64,000 bases of DNA. It comes from Arctopsyche grandis. Its lineage: Eukaryota > Arthropoda > Insecta > Trichoptera > Hydropsychidae. Made by a program: the position numbers and the translations under genes. The stretch's first letter is position 1. Every line of letters starts with the position of its first letter. The stretch is taken from assembly GCF_051622035.1 (NCBI RefSeq), contig NC_135366.1:6417001-6481000 (forward strand). The letters are read 5' to 3'. This document shows positions 1-10,296 of the stretch, in pieces. Below the pieces are notes generated by a model. That model was given only the letters and a program-made list of their open reading frames with translations. It was not told the DNA's origin and searched no databases.

Positions 1-405
1 CCCAATGCGCCTTCCTGGCCAATTACAAACAATACAGCATTTTTTATTATATAAGTCGCTAAATTACGAGACACTGACTTAAACTCGATAATTAACGAGA
101 CATCTATGAATTGTACATACATTTTATTGTAATATTTACATTAATCATACTCAAATAGTGGTGACATAGTGGGTAGGAAGGATTTTTAGCCAATTTTTAA
201 TCGGGAATCGTTTCAACAATGAAATCAGAGAAAATTGGCAAACTCTGATAGGAAACGATCGACCAGGAGTCACAAATCCTGTTCTGACCAGCAGCATTAC
301 AGATCTACTCAGAAAAATTCTTTTCAAACGAGGTCAGCTCAAGGGATCGAACCCGGCGCCTCTCGGTGTTAAGCAGAAGCTTAACGACCGAGTCACGCTG
401 CTGGC
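1..405 (-). mobile_element. tRNA-derived SINE, 3' end cut by window edge
   Basis: Read on the minus strand this starts with a tRNA-like head that has a pol III B-box-like GGTTCGATCCC (around 346-356) and an A-box-like stretch. It continues through a core shared by all SINEs of this window (GTTTCCTATCAGAGTTTGCC) and ends in the tail GGCCAGGAAGGCGCATTGGG at base 1. The same head, core and tail recur in the copy at 6907-7352 on the other strand. The head is too degenerate to be a functional tRNA. Confidence 0.8.
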
Positions 406-414
406 TTTCTTCTT

Positions 415-613
415 TCTCATATATTTCTCATATAAAGACAATTCAATATATTATCCCTATTAATTCAATTCAGATTCGTGTAAATACGAGTAAATACTAG
501 TACGAACTTTAAGCTCGCAATTTTACCGATTTAAAATTCAGCACACTTCCAATTAACCCTTTTAAACGAAAACAAAAAAACAGTTTGGCCAGAACACTAT
601 CCCAATAAACATG
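415..613 (-). mobile_element. Fragment of Tc1-type MITE family (copies near 17.0 kb and 62.7 kb)
   Basis: This stretch is nearly identical, in the same orientation, to 62880-63057 and is the reverse complement of 17345-17520. Shared landmarks are TACTAGTACGA, the AATTTTACCGATTTA block and CAGCACACTTCCAATTAACC. It breaks off at about 613, where the other copies continue. Non-coding. Confidence 0.7.
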
Positions 614-818
614 TACCTCGCTTATCAACGTAGTTCCCACAATAATCAAATTCACTTTCTCACATTCATATACGTGAGTAACAAGTCCATTAAAATTCCT
701 GTAAAGGGATAGTCAGATAAGACACGAGTGCCGGACTTTGCCCAATCCAGGAATGCCAGAATTTGCCCAACCCAAAAGATAAAAATAATTTATATAGACC
801 ACGATTCAATCACATAAG

Positions 819-1001
819 TTAGTCATCATGATCGAGACTCCGAGAGTGGCAGTCATCACCATCGAGGCTCCGAGAGTACCTATAGTAGTCATCAATATCG
901 AGACTCCGAGAGTGGTAGTCATTTATATCGACCCCGCAAGTGACCGTCAGCACAGCAGCAAAATAAAGTGACCCAAAGTTAATTAGTGAAACAAAGGTCA
1001 T
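819..1001 (-). CDS. Candidate small secreted repeat peptide, 60 aa (doubtful)
   Basis: The ORF begins with a hydrophobic leader that could act as a signal peptide (residues 1-23, ending VLTVTCGV). Three imperfect acidic repeats of the form DDYHSRSLD follow, and the ORF stops soon after the third. The same repeats are visible in the DNA as a minisatellite of about 33-39 bp units (832-935), each containing GACTCCGAGAGT or a close variant. I do not recognise a family. There is no clear TATA box or poly(A) signal beside it, so it may simply be a minisatellite that happens to be open. Confidence 0.25.
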   Translation of the reverse strand: MTFVSLINFGSLYFAAVLTVTCGVDINDYHSRSLDIDDYYRYSRSLDGDDCHSRSLDHDD

Positions 1002-1710
1002 TTTAATTTCATCATCGTTCCATAATTAAATCAGTAGTTTTTGAATATATCTACATACAAATAACATAAATGTAACGTTTTTATGATAATAAAGAAATCT
1101 TGGTTTGTTAACCAAGTAATTTAAAAAATATATAAACTGCGTTTTGGAACATGACAATATGTACATACATATATGTACATATGTATATGTATGTGTTTGT
1201 CAGTATTCACAGCGTGATATTCTGCATTCCTATGAACTTTTGATAATTATAATGTTTATTTTCTGAAATCTCCATACTTGTTCATGCAAAAAACATACAT
1301 ACATACATTCCTTTCGTTTTTTTATATACCTGTACATATGTACATACAAACATTATATGAAAACCGGCAAATTTGATGATTAACGTACATATACTTACGA
1401 TGCTTTCATTAGGTGAAAATTCGGATCGATAAATTTCCATCATCTCACACTACAACTATAATTTACATATTTAGTAAATATGTATCTACATAAGTGCTTT
1501 TATAAACAATACCCAAATAGATCTGAGCAGTTCGTTAAGCTCATCTAAAATAACAAAACAACGTATAAAATCAAGATCGAAGTTATAAAGTAAAAAAAGG
1601 AGCAGAAAAAAATTTCAACATAGTTGATCTATAAATTTAGATCCTAATAAAAAAACCGACAAAAAATGCATCTACAAAACATCAACATCTAAGCAGTTAA
1701 TATATGTATA

Positions 1711-2634
1711 TGCAACTGCAGCGTGGACTAGTGGTTAGCATTATGCTTTCGAGCAGAGTAGTCACGGTTCGAGTCCCACTAATGGCTGCTGGCCACACCT
1801 TGGTTTGTGACTCCAGGTCGATCGTTTCCTATCAGAGGTTGCCAATGTTTCTGATTTTCATTCAAACAGTTCCTGTAAAATTGGCATCTCTTTTCCTATC
1901 TCTCTCGCAAATCTCAAGTTATTTAGCGTCTTATTTGTATAATAAAATGCTGCAAAAATTTCCAAGAATAGTCTCTGTGGATTATGTTTGTATGAGTTCG
2001 CATAGTATAAATCCTTGTATTGTATAAATGCTTGAGATTTTTGACCATAGATGTCTCTGTGGATAATATTTGTATGAATTCGCATAGTATAAATGCTTGC
2101 AATATTACTTTGCAATGTTTGAACAATAAATGTCTCTGTGGATAATTATTGTAAGAATTCGCATTGTATAATTGCTTGTATTGATTGTATTGATCGTATT
2201 GTATAAATTCTTGCAATGATACATTGCATTGTTTGACCATACATACGTATATGTCTGTATATGATATTTGTATGAATTCGCATTGTATAAATGCTTGTAT
2301 TGATTATATTGATCATATATTGTATAAATGCTTGTATTGATTATATTGTTTATATATCGTATAAATGCTTGTATTGATTATATTGATCATATATTGTATA
2401 AATGCTTGTATTGATTATATTGATCATTTATTGTATAAATGCTTGCAATGCTACTTCGCAACTTTTGACCATACATGTCGTATATAATGTAAAAATAAAT
2501 ATATACTAATAATAATTATGTATTAATATATGTATAATCTAGAGTTTCTTGAACTGCATTAGTACACTCGTCGCTGTGGAGCGATCTGTAACAGCAAGTG
2601 TAAATCTTCGATTGAATAAATAAATAAATAAATC
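1711..2634 (+). mobile_element. SINE (second head type) with expanded internal tandem repeats
   Basis: The head GCGTGGACTAGTGGTTAGC and a B-box-like GTTCGAGTCCC are followed by the shared SINE core (1819-1890) and then a tail that normally reads TCTCTGTGGATAATTA..TGTATGAATTCG. Here that tail is amplified: units containing GTATAAATGCTTG and TTGATTATATTGATCA recur about ten times between 2000 and 2460. The 3' end is CACTCGTCGC.GTGGAGCGATCTGTAA followed by an AATAAATAAATAAAT tail. Copies at 26606 and 30659 share this 3' end without the amplification. Confidence 0.75.
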
Positions 2635-2640
2635 CCCAAA

Positions 2641-2680
<40 letters not shown>

Positions 2681-2690
2681 ACACTTTTTT
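2641..2690. repeat. (AC)n microsatellite
   Basis: About 20 near-perfect AC dinucleotides directly downstream of the SINE tail. Confidence 0.95.
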
Positions 2691-3259
2691 CTAGATAATT
2701 AAAACAGTATCCGGACATGTACCCCCTGGACACATACCCCCCGGACACAAACACACGGTCAAAAAGCCCCTGCACATTAACCCCCCGTGCAAATAACCCC
2801 CACCATGCATTAAGGCTGGCCGCGCACTAGGCAGCCAGGCTGCCGCAGCCAAAATATTGAGCAGCCAGTTTCGGCAGCCAGAGTCGACGGCCGGTAGTCA
2901 CCCTTCCGTCAAGCGATATGGACGTAGAAGAAATAATTCTTTACCTCTTGTTTCGTAAGAAACGCAAAGCAAAGAGAAGATTTTGGATGCATCCTCTTCT
3001 TCTGGAACGACACTCAAAAGGCTAATTTAATAATTATTTTATGGATCTTCGTAACGTTTTTTTAACTTTACAAGAATGTCAGTGAAATCGTTTGATAACC
3101 TCTTGAACAAAATAAGAAATTCAATTACGGGTACTAATACTCGTATGCGAGCTTGTATAATTCCAGAAGAAAAATTGATAATTACTTTGAGGTGAGTACA
3201 TAAATCAAATATATTTTGTTTATTTTTAGAAGCATTTATTCTTTTATTTTTTGCATTTT

Positions 3260-3598
3260 CTATAATGATTCTGATTCCCGAAACAAGTCAAGTATTTCAG
3301 TATTCTGAGTATCTGATACATTTGTATCAGTTGGTGATAACCGCTCATTATATGCCGTAGTACGATTGCGATATTGTCCACTGCTGAAGGTTTCCTGTTC
3401 ATGGTTTGGCTGTGTCGAGTATTGGCGATATTGCCCATTAACTGAAGTTTCTGCTCCATAATTCGATTGTGTCGTATATCTTCGGCTATATGTTGCTGGT
3501 TCATTATCAGCATAGCCTTGGCGAAACAGACCAAATTGCGAATGCTGAGTTTCCATAGGTTGCGGTTGTGCTCTTTGTATGACATCCATTATCTCCAT
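3260..3598 (-). pseudogene. Q/Y/N-rich C-terminal part of the Harbinger accessory protein
   Basis: A 112-codon open frame directly follows, and slightly overlaps, the MADF frame on the same strand. It is rich in Gln, Tyr, Asn and Thr, with a loose repeat of the type Y-x-x-Q-x-N-x-x-x-E-T. This is how the low-complexity C-terminal part of such an accessory protein could look, joined by splicing or after an internal deletion. It lies wholly inside the element. No independent function is suggested. Confidence 0.4.
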
Positions 3599-3783
3599 TC
3601 TGGCAAATAAATGGAGAATTCATTCTTTTCATTTTCTGCTAAGCTTTCCTCACACATTGTATTTGTGATTTCTTCCCATCTTCGTATTTTCACATCCCGA
3701 TCACTATATTCTTCTGAAGACATATCCCATATTGCCTTACGATTTTCGATTTCTCGAATTAGTTTCTCTGTATCGAAACTCAT
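3589..3783 (-). pseudogene. MADF/Myb-like DNA-binding protein of the Harbinger element, truncated
   Basis: The reading frame from the ATG at 3783 begins with a stretch matching the N-terminal half of a MADF (Adf-1-like Myb/SANT) domain: FDTEKLIREIENRKAIWDMS, then an EYSDRD.K...WEEI pattern. In PIF/Harbinger transposons this accessory protein binds the transposon ends together with the transposase. Only about 45 residues of the usual 85-residue domain are present before the frame runs into an acidic stretch and a stop. The upstream in-frame extension to 3867 is probably leader. The domain call rests on pattern recognition and fits the element's ends well. Confidence 0.6.
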
Positions 3784-4059
3784 TTTCAAAAAGAAGTTAA
3801 AACTAGTTTCGGAGCGTAAAATACTTCTGGCTGCTACGACAAGTGCGCGGAGACTGAAGGCAGCCACATACTAGCCTGTCAGTTCTATGTACCTTGCACG
3901 CTCTGGCTGCGTGCAGCCAGCTGGCTGCCGTGCAATCGTACGCGATCTATTGGCTGCCGCAGCCAGGAATTCTTGGCTGCCTAGTGCGCGGGCTCCAATG
4001 AGCCACCGTATGTTAGATTGGCTGCGGCAGCCTGGCTGCCTAGTGCGCGGCCAGTCTAA

Positions 4060-4960
4060 CATTGTTTATAAATAGTAATAAATAATTAATAATTAATAAT
4101 AAAGTAAAGTAATAAATAAGTATAAATTAAGTGTGATAGAGCATATATAATTTCAATTTATATACAATATTTAAATTCATTTTATTGTTGTAAATATAAT
4201 AAATATCAATTTAAAAGACTTTTAGTCACCCGTTTAGCGTTTGGGTTCTGTGGTATTGAAATTAAATTTTAATTGAAGTGTATATTATATGTATTATTAT
4301 TATACTTTAAATATTTTTAGACTATCCATGATGGAATTTGTAAAATCGAGAAAAGGAAAAGAAAAAGAGATTAAAATACAATTGACATTGGAGTTTTGTA
4401 TATTTTAAATTATTATTATTGATTATTTATAAAGAATCTGATATATGCATTATTAATATCAGTATTTCTGAATCTGTATTTTTCTAGCTGAAATAAAATA
4501 GCGTTGATACTGACTTTTTATTAAAGATACTGTCAATTTTTATAAAATATTTTTATCCTTGATGGGGAGCTAATTTCCTGGGGGATTTTGACCGGTGATA
4601 TGTGTCCAGGGGACAAGTGTCCTAGAACAAATGAAAACGTGATCAGTGATCGATTCCGAGTTCAGTCAAAACCTCGTGTTCGAATTTTTGTTCAATGTTC
4701 ACAAAACTTCATATACTTATTGTTACTACGTACAGAAAAGTAAATATAAATAAATATGTATAAGACAATTAGTAAGCACCTACATGCATACATAATTACA
4801 CAACGCCGAATACAAATTAATAACACACGAACGAATATACAATATCAACATATTAGTCAAACGACAATAAAAAAAATAAAATAAAAAACAATCACAACAA
4901 ATGAATGAATTGCACGTAAAAAAAGTGAATAAAAACAAACGAATAATAATAAAAAAAAGA
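4060..4960. other. AT-rich non-coding interval
   Basis: The right arm of the outer inverted-repeat element ends at 4622. The rest is AT-rich with short A runs. No supported ORF, RNA gene or repeat match was seen. Confidence 0.5.
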
Positions 4961-5129
4961 AGTCAACGCACATGTTTTATTTTTTGCTATTGCCACACCT
5001 GCCGACTGACGGTTCGACATTTGTCAGTTTCGAAACGAAACAACAACAAACACTCCGTCTCTGTCGCACATTCCACGAACGGCGCGCAAATCTCCGCGAA
5101 AACTTCTTCCCCATGCACAACGCAAACTC

Positions 5130-5276
5130 ACACCGGAGAATTTTCGTCGGGAAAACTCGCGGAAAACATCGCACGCGCGGATAAATCGCGAAACGTGTCC
5201 CAAAACGAAAAGAACGCGCGACTTATCTGCCCTCTCTCTCGCGAACGACTGACAGTTCGGAGCGATCGGCTTATAA
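5130..5276 (-). promoter_or_regulatory. Candidate promoter and leader exon, minus strand
   Basis: On the minus strand a TATA-like TTTATAAG (5276-5269) is followed about 25 bp later by an arthropod Inr-like TCAGTCG (5250-5244). After that comes a GC-rich stretch without an obvious ORF that runs into a strong donor-like GTGTGAGTTT (about 5133). The 5000-5290 block is distinctly richer in G+C than its surroundings. The gene it would serve must lie to the left and was not identified. TATA-Inr spacing is slightly short. Confidence 0.3.
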
Positions 5277-5983
5277 ACCCATTATACACAACTAGATTTT
5301 GGTTTTGTTTTTTTTTTTGTATGTTTTCTACACGCAGTTGAATGAAACAACACCGACTATACACTTTTATACGGAAAGATTTATATCTTAATTGAATTTT
5401 CCGCACTATCAGATACATATATAGATGTGTACATACATACATACCTACATACATGTTACATTGGATTCGTCTTGTTTGTCAACTCACCTTTCACAACTAC
5501 ACGGTTGGGTATTTGTGTCCCTAATAATTAAGTGCGTGGTAGATATCATCATTTGATTCATCATTCCGCTCGCACAGTGCTTTATCGATTGGTTCCTATT
5601 CCGAGAGCCATCCGACTTCTCAATGAAATCGTTGCTACTAAGCCTGAATGTGATATTTTCCACCTCAATGAGCATTATTTTAACAACAATGAAGAAGATG
5701 AAACTAGTTTTGAAAAAATACATTCATGAACAGACTTCTTTTGTTTATTTTATATTGTTGCAAGATACATATATAAGAGAGTCCAAACACACCTTTACAA
5801 TACTCGAAATCCTCAGCGCTAGTGATCTAGGGTTTGTTTGGATTTACTACAATTTTTATACCTGTATATATATCATTCTAGTTGGAAATATTGGCGAAAT
5901 TTTCAGCGTGGCAGGTTTTCAACAGAAAACACGTCAGCACTCAAAGGATTTGACTGATATACAGTTCAGTTCTATTTTAGGTA

Positions 5984-6430
5984 TTGAACTTAATATTAAT
6001 AAATGTGCAATCGTGGGCTATGGACGTGGACATTCCTTCTATTGTCACGGATATTCGATTGGATTCATCTTGTTGAAGCGTGTGGAATATATGGTTTAGG
6101 TATCACTTTTGATCCTCAACTCTCCTTTCACAACCACATCAAGACAGTCGCTGACGTTTATTTTCGTCGACTCGAATTTGTCTTGATATACATATGCTAG
6201 GCTATTCTCCTAAGGTCTTCTAGTTTTATTTTAACACGCTTATGAGAAGCAAGATTGAGTATAGTACGATTGTGTGGAATTTGCATGAAGCAAATTACTT
6301 TCTAATTATTGAGAAAGCGCAAAAAGCATTTTTTCGTTTCCCATATATGTATGGGAAAGAGTATGCGTATTACCCATATTTCTGCTTTACTCTTTTTTTT
6401 TTTTTTTTTTTTTTTTCGTTTTCTTTTTGG
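5984..6430 (+). pseudogene. Reverse transcriptase C-terminal fragment (Jockey-clade LINE)
   Basis: Across two frames one can read LNINKCAIVGYGR, then LGITFDPQLSFHNHIKT, then RSKIEYSTIVWNLHE and LIIEKAQKAFFRF. These match the order of the palm/thumb region of Jockey/CR1-type non-LTR retrotransposon polymerases, which has an N.-KC box, an LGV.FD..L.F..HI box, an RS.LEY...VW box and an IE..Q..F.R box. Stops and frame changes between the blocks show it is dead. Confidence 0.65.
6388..6417. repeat. Poly(T) tract
   Basis: Nearly 30 consecutive T within the LINE remnant. It creates spurious Phe-rich ORFs. Confidence 0.9.
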
Positions 6431-6906
6431 CGTGTTTGGGTATAATTACTTTGAACTTCGAAGAAGAAAAGAAGAAAAGTTTTGTTCTCCAGCTTCCACG
6501 TGCTAATACATCATGCCCGTCGTTGCAGGAACAGTCGGGATTTTATGTCCCTAGTAATTACATACATATGTAATTACTTAGTAAATACCTTCTGCTCACA
6601 CAGTTCTTTATCGAATGGCTCCTATTTCAAGAGTTATCCGACTTCTCAATGAAACATTGCTGCTGATCTTGAATGTGATATTTTCCACTTGAGTGAGCGT
6701 AGTTATCGGAGATTATTTTAACCTATTTGTCTGATAGCCTGGGCACATCGTTATTTTCACAATTGAATGTTATGTACGAGTGGAATTTTGATCTTCTCTC
6801 TTCTATTTGGGCCTCGCAGGGATATTTTGTATTTTCGGCTGGTTCTTATATATTGGTGCTGGCTATAGGCTACTTTTATTAAATTATTTTATATTTTTAC
6901 TTTTTC

Positions 6907-7352
6907 TGTTATTAGCCAGCAGCATAGTTCGGTCGTTAATCATCTGCTTAGCGTCGAGAGGCGCCGGGTTCGATCCCATGAGCTGACCTCGATTGAAAAT
7001 AAATTTTCTGAGTATACCTGTAGTGCTGCTGGTCACACCTGGATTTGTGACTCCAGGTCAATCGTTTCCTATCAGAGTTTGCCAATTTCTCTGATTTTAT
7101 TGTTGAAATGGTTCCCGATTAAAATTGGCTAAAAATCCTTCCTATCTACTATGTCACCACTATTTGAGATTGATTAATGTACAATTCAAAGATGTCTCGT
7201 TAATTTGCGAGTTTTTCAGTGTCTCGTCATTCAGCGAATTGTATAATAAAAAAATGCTGCCATGTTTGTAATTGGCCAGGAAGGCGCATTCGGGTTACCT
7301 GTAAGGCCTTCCATACATATGTACATATGTATATGTATGTAAAAAATAAATA
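6907..7352 (+). mobile_element. tRNA-derived SINE, near full length, inserted in the LINE
   Basis: The head GCCAGCAGCATAGTTCGGTC has a B box GGGTTCGATCCC at 6967-6978. The shared core is at 7050-7130, the GTCTCGTTAATTT region and GGCCAGGAAGGCGCATTCGG tail at 7262-7290, and an AAAAATAAATAAATAA end. It interrupts the Jockey-like 3' region, so it is younger than the LINE copy. Confidence 0.85.
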
Positions 7353-7606
7353 AATAATAATGTGCAACAAAAAAAAAAAATAATAATTAAATGCTATTGT
7401 ATTTTTTGTCTGTGTATGAATATACTATATTTTTTTATATGAATATATTTTTATTTTTCTCATCTAAATTTTTTCGACCGTTGTGTCGCATTAGGGCCTC
7501 CTGTATTGCCACAATGGTCCAAACTTAAACTTAAAGAAATATCTACGGATGAGGATTGAATCTCGCCGATTATTCGTCTGTATTAAATTAGTAAATTTTG
7601 ACTCAC

Positions 7607-7768
7607 GTTTTGTTGGTCGGCGACGATGTCGTTTGGCAAATCTGCATAATTATTCCGTCGTCTATGTGGGGGAACGGGGATGGCAACGGAACTCTGAAAA
7701 AAATTAGACAAGTTGATTATAATTAAAGACGCTAATTGTATAGATAAGACCGCACCGAAACGAAGCAT
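7607..7768 (-). CDS. Candidate signal-peptide exon of an unidentified secreted protein
   Basis: From an ATG at 7768 the frame gives a hydrophobic N-terminus (residues 1-24, rich in Leu, Ile, Ala, Ser), then SVAIPVPPHRRRNNYADLP. It ends at codon 54 on a consensus donor GTGAGT (7606-7601), phase 0. A strong acceptor (TTTTTTTCAG, 7704-7695) lies inside the frame, so the exon may instead start at 7694 and the hydrophobic part may be intron. I could not find a following exon further left. The product is unknown; the Pro/Arg-rich segment after the leader would be its mature start. Confidence 0.35.
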
Positions 7769-8618
7769 CGATCGATTGACCTTAGCTGAAATGTTTTAAT
7801 AAGCAATAAATGAAAAGTATGGTAAAATTCGAGCGGAAGCGTTGTGGTACATTTTCACTATTGCGAATCCAATCTAATGAGATTTTCCAAAGGAGACGAT
7901 CAAATTCGGTATATATTGTATCATATTTAATACAAAAAAAATATTAGTATTTATTATTATAAAGAAAAATATAATATTTATCTATTTAATAATATGTTTC
8001 TTTCATAGAAAGTCGTATTTTTTGTACATTTCACAGTTTAATCAGCACGGCCATTTATTCTTACCTGAAACAGACTCAAAATGACATTCCGAGATTTTAT
8101 TAACAAACTAACCAGCAGATTATATGACAGAATCACTTATAACCATGATATGTAATACACTGGTGAAGAGTCTCAGTGATTACAACAAGACGAACAGGTA
8201 TAAACACAGATTACTCAAAACACAATTTGGGTAATCGTCGAATTCAAAGAGCTTTTAGTCAAAAATAATGTTTATGTATAAAATGTATACTAAAAATTTA
8301 TAGGAATTGTAAATATTTAGGTTTTTAAGCTTTTGTATAAGCCCACTATGCTGTTTACACTAATATTGAAATAAGATAATAATTACAAAAGGTGCAAAAT
8401 AGGAATAAGAGGACACTTAAGAATGTTTAGAGTATATATGTATGTATTTATGTTAGATGAATTAGAATGATTGGATATTAGAAATAGTCCTTCTTAGTCA
8501 TTCCTAATTTTTTTGTATAATCTATTACCTAAATATTTGAATAATTACATAGTTAGCAATATAGATACGTAGAATCAAAAAACTAGGAATGGGAATAAAT
8601 TTATTATCGGTAGATATG
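7769..8618. other. AT-rich non-coding interval
   Basis: No supported coding or repeat match was seen, apart from short A/T runs and ATATATGTATG-type simple sequence near 8430. Confidence 0.4.
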
Positions 8619-8622
8619 ATAT

Positions 8623-9055
8623 TGTTACGTATACTAAAATAAGAGGTTAGTAAAGAGCCGCCGGTTAGTTGCAATCGGATTAGGCCGGGTAGCCTCCCAG
8701 AGACTGTGTGACCGCTATAATTGGTTTCGGAGATTATCGGCAAACTAAGTGCTATCGGCTAAACAATGGCGTAGTAGCGGCACTCGGTCCCGTGGAGTTC
8801 TCAGAAGTGACCGATACCTTGGTACCGTGGGACCGAATGTCGTGGGAATACATATAGTACGTGACCATAACAATAGGTAACAAATTAGACGTCGAAGATG
8901 TCCTGAGAGATCTATCCCTTATGAGGCGATACTTAGGTGATATCAAGACATTCTGAACTGAGCACTGCCAGTGTGTGTATCTCCTTAATCATCAATAAAT
9001 GCTGTGAGACGACTTTGGCCTTTGACTTTGATCCTCCACCCACCCCTACGCAACA
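8623..9055 (+). mobile_element. Solo LTR of a retrotransposon (gypsy-type pattern)
   Basis: A 433-bp unit starts TGTTACG and ends TACGCAACA, flanked by the 4-bp direct repeat ATAT (8619-8622 and 9056-9059). An AATAAA signal lies near its 3' end (about 8994-8999), as expected for an LTR. A diverged copy lies inverted at 47305-47670. The 4-bp target duplication fits Ty3/gypsy elements. No internal region follows, so this is a recombined solo LTR. Confidence 0.75.
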
Positions 9056-9402
9056 ATATATTAGAATAATTTGAAACGAAAAATATTGAATATAATTTGT
9101 AAAATATTGAATTTGGAGTGAAAACCCTATAAATCTGGCAGTATAAGAAATATATGTATGGATGTATCTATGTACATGTGTACATAATACATAAATGTTG
9201 CAAATTTAAGACGATAGTAAAAACAGAAAAATGTTTCCTTTTCATGTAGTCGTTTGTAACAATTTGAAAAAATTCACTTATTATAAAACGAATTGCTGCT
9301 GATGGTTATTAAAATACATATGTAGTTCAACCTAATAACCTTATACAACATAATATGAAGTACATATGTACAATTACAATCAATTCAAAATTGTATTTTA
9401 CA

Positions 9403-10034
9403 CTAGTGGTTTTACCCGGCTTCGCTCGGTATTTATAATATAAACCGTCTACCATGACTAATCTAATAGTAAAAATTTTATTAAATTTATTTGAATAGTT
9501 TTATTTTATATAAATTTATTTGAATACTCATTCGTTTTTTTGTTAAATTGACTGTTACGAACAAACAAATGTATTTTTTTTACATAGATACATATATACC
9601 AGGAGGGCTTGACAGGAAGACCCCAATGTGCCTTCCTGGACAATTAATTGCAAACAATGCAGCATTTTATTATTACATAAATCACTGTATTTCCAGAAGC
9701 TGAAGAAATAACAATTAATTAATTAATCACAGAATTAATCCATTGAGACATCTATGGATTTAGATTTTGTACATAATTTTTACAAATTATAAACACAATA
9801 AATACAGAAGATTTGTGACAACAGGAAAGATGATTTTTGCCAATTTTGAGGAACTGTTTCAACAATGATCAGATAAAATTGGCAAACTCTGATAAGAAAC
9901 GATCGATTTGGAGTCACAAATACCCCCAAATCTAACCAGCAGTATGGGGGATCGAACCCACTGATCACTTGGTGCTAAACATATACGCTACCATTAAACC
10001 ACATTGCTTAAGCCTCTTTCGAAATTATATGTAT
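9403..10034 (-). mobile_element. Non-autonomous Helitron (family 1) with nested SINE
   Basis: Read on the minus strand the 3' end is ACCGAGCGAAGCCGGGTAAA followed by ACCACTAG, with T outside. The 5' part resembles the AATTTCGAAAGAGGCT start of the other copies. CTAG next to T, no target duplication, and a GC-rich subterminal hairpin are Helitron hallmarks. A SINE occupies 9601-10012. Confidence 0.6.
9601..10012 (-). mobile_element. SINE nested in Helitron
   Basis: The tail GGTCTTCCTGTCAAGCCCTC, the TTGTCCAGGAAGGCACATTG box, the shared core (TTTCTTATCAGAGTTTGCCA) and the head AAGCAATGTGGTTTAATGGT are all present on the minus strand. A near-identical insertion lies in the Helitron copy at 49.6-50.3 kb. 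Confidence 0.8.
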
Positions 10035-10035
10035 A

Positions 10036-10296
10036 CCAGAATCCGGCGCCCCCCTCCCTCTCCCCAGCGCCTTCGCCCCCGGCGCGAAGGCGCCTTTGCC
10101 ATCGGCCCCCAGAGCCTTTGCCACCGGCGCCTTCACCCTCGGGGACTTCGAATCCTTTGAATCGATAAAAATCGAATCGGCGCCTATGAATCGAAAAACA
10201 AATCGAATGTGTCTTCCACGAACCAACCAACGAAGGTTACATGCATATGTATATACAAAGTCGCTTTCGAAATTATATATGTATGTATATATAAGA
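10036..10296 (-). mobile_element. Non-autonomous Helitron (family 2)
   Basis: The minus-strand 5' end is TCTTATATATAC..TATATAATTTCGAAAGCGAC. The 3' end has a GC-rich segment (GGCGCCGGATT) and finishes CTGG next to T. The copy at 33557-33714 shares both ends, there with CTAG. The inner part is very GC-rich (10040-10150), unlike the surroundings. Confidence 0.6.

Larger units (their letters stand above)
2814..4056 (-). mobile_element. PIF/Harbinger-type transposon remnant, TAA target duplication
   Basis: Both ends carry a terminal inverted repeat of about 38 bp: GGCTGGCCGCGCACTAGGCA on the left, with the reverse complement of GACTGGCCGCGCACTAGGCA on the right. The next bases, GCCAGGCTGCCGCAGCC, also match. 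The repeat is flanked by TAA at 2811-2813 and 4057-4059. A 3-bp TWA duplication and a companion MADF/Myb-like protein are hallmarks of PIF/Harbinger elements. The 1.24-kb length leaves room only for the MADF gene; no DDE transposase is visible. Confidence 0.75.
2713..4622. mobile_element. Inverted-repeat DNA element interrupted by a Harbinger-type element
   Basis: The left arm (2713-2760) contains GGACA, CCCCTGGACACATA, CCCCGGACACA and GGTCAAAAAGCCCC. The right arm, read on the minus strand (4622-4565), contains GGACACTTGTCCCCTGGACACATA, then CACCGGTCAAAATCCCCC. The match is imperfect but collinear. Everything from 2814 to 4056 belongs to a second, nested element. I see no transposase and cannot assign a superfamily. 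Confidence 0.5.
5480..7540 (+). mobile_element. Jockey-like LINE 3' region, carrying a piggyBac-type MITE and a SINE
   Basis: The segments 5480-5665, 5978-6906 and 7353-7540 align with the minus-strand copy at 15288-14163. The 3' end ends in TGGTCCAAACTTAAAC in both. A decayed reverse-transcriptase C-terminal region is readable at 5980-6430. Two insertions split it: a MITE fragment (about 5666-5977) and a full SINE (6907-7352). The first segment repeats part of the sequence found again at 6590-6710, so the copy is rearranged. Confidence 0.65.

Noticed and set aside
340-405. tRNA gene (GGTTCGATCCC B box)
   Set aside because: The same head recurs attached to a shared SINE core and tail at a dozen places, and the stems do not pair well enough for a tRNA.
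2000-2465. CRISPR-like regular repeats
   Set aside because: The units are contiguous, variable in length and AT-rich, with no unique spacers, and they sit inside a SINE tail of a eukaryotic genome.
4901-5454. Overlapping ORFs of 146 and 108 codons on both strands
   Set aside because: Product composition follows the base composition of the CpG-rich block. No domain, no conserved splice structure. The promoter reading explains the block better.
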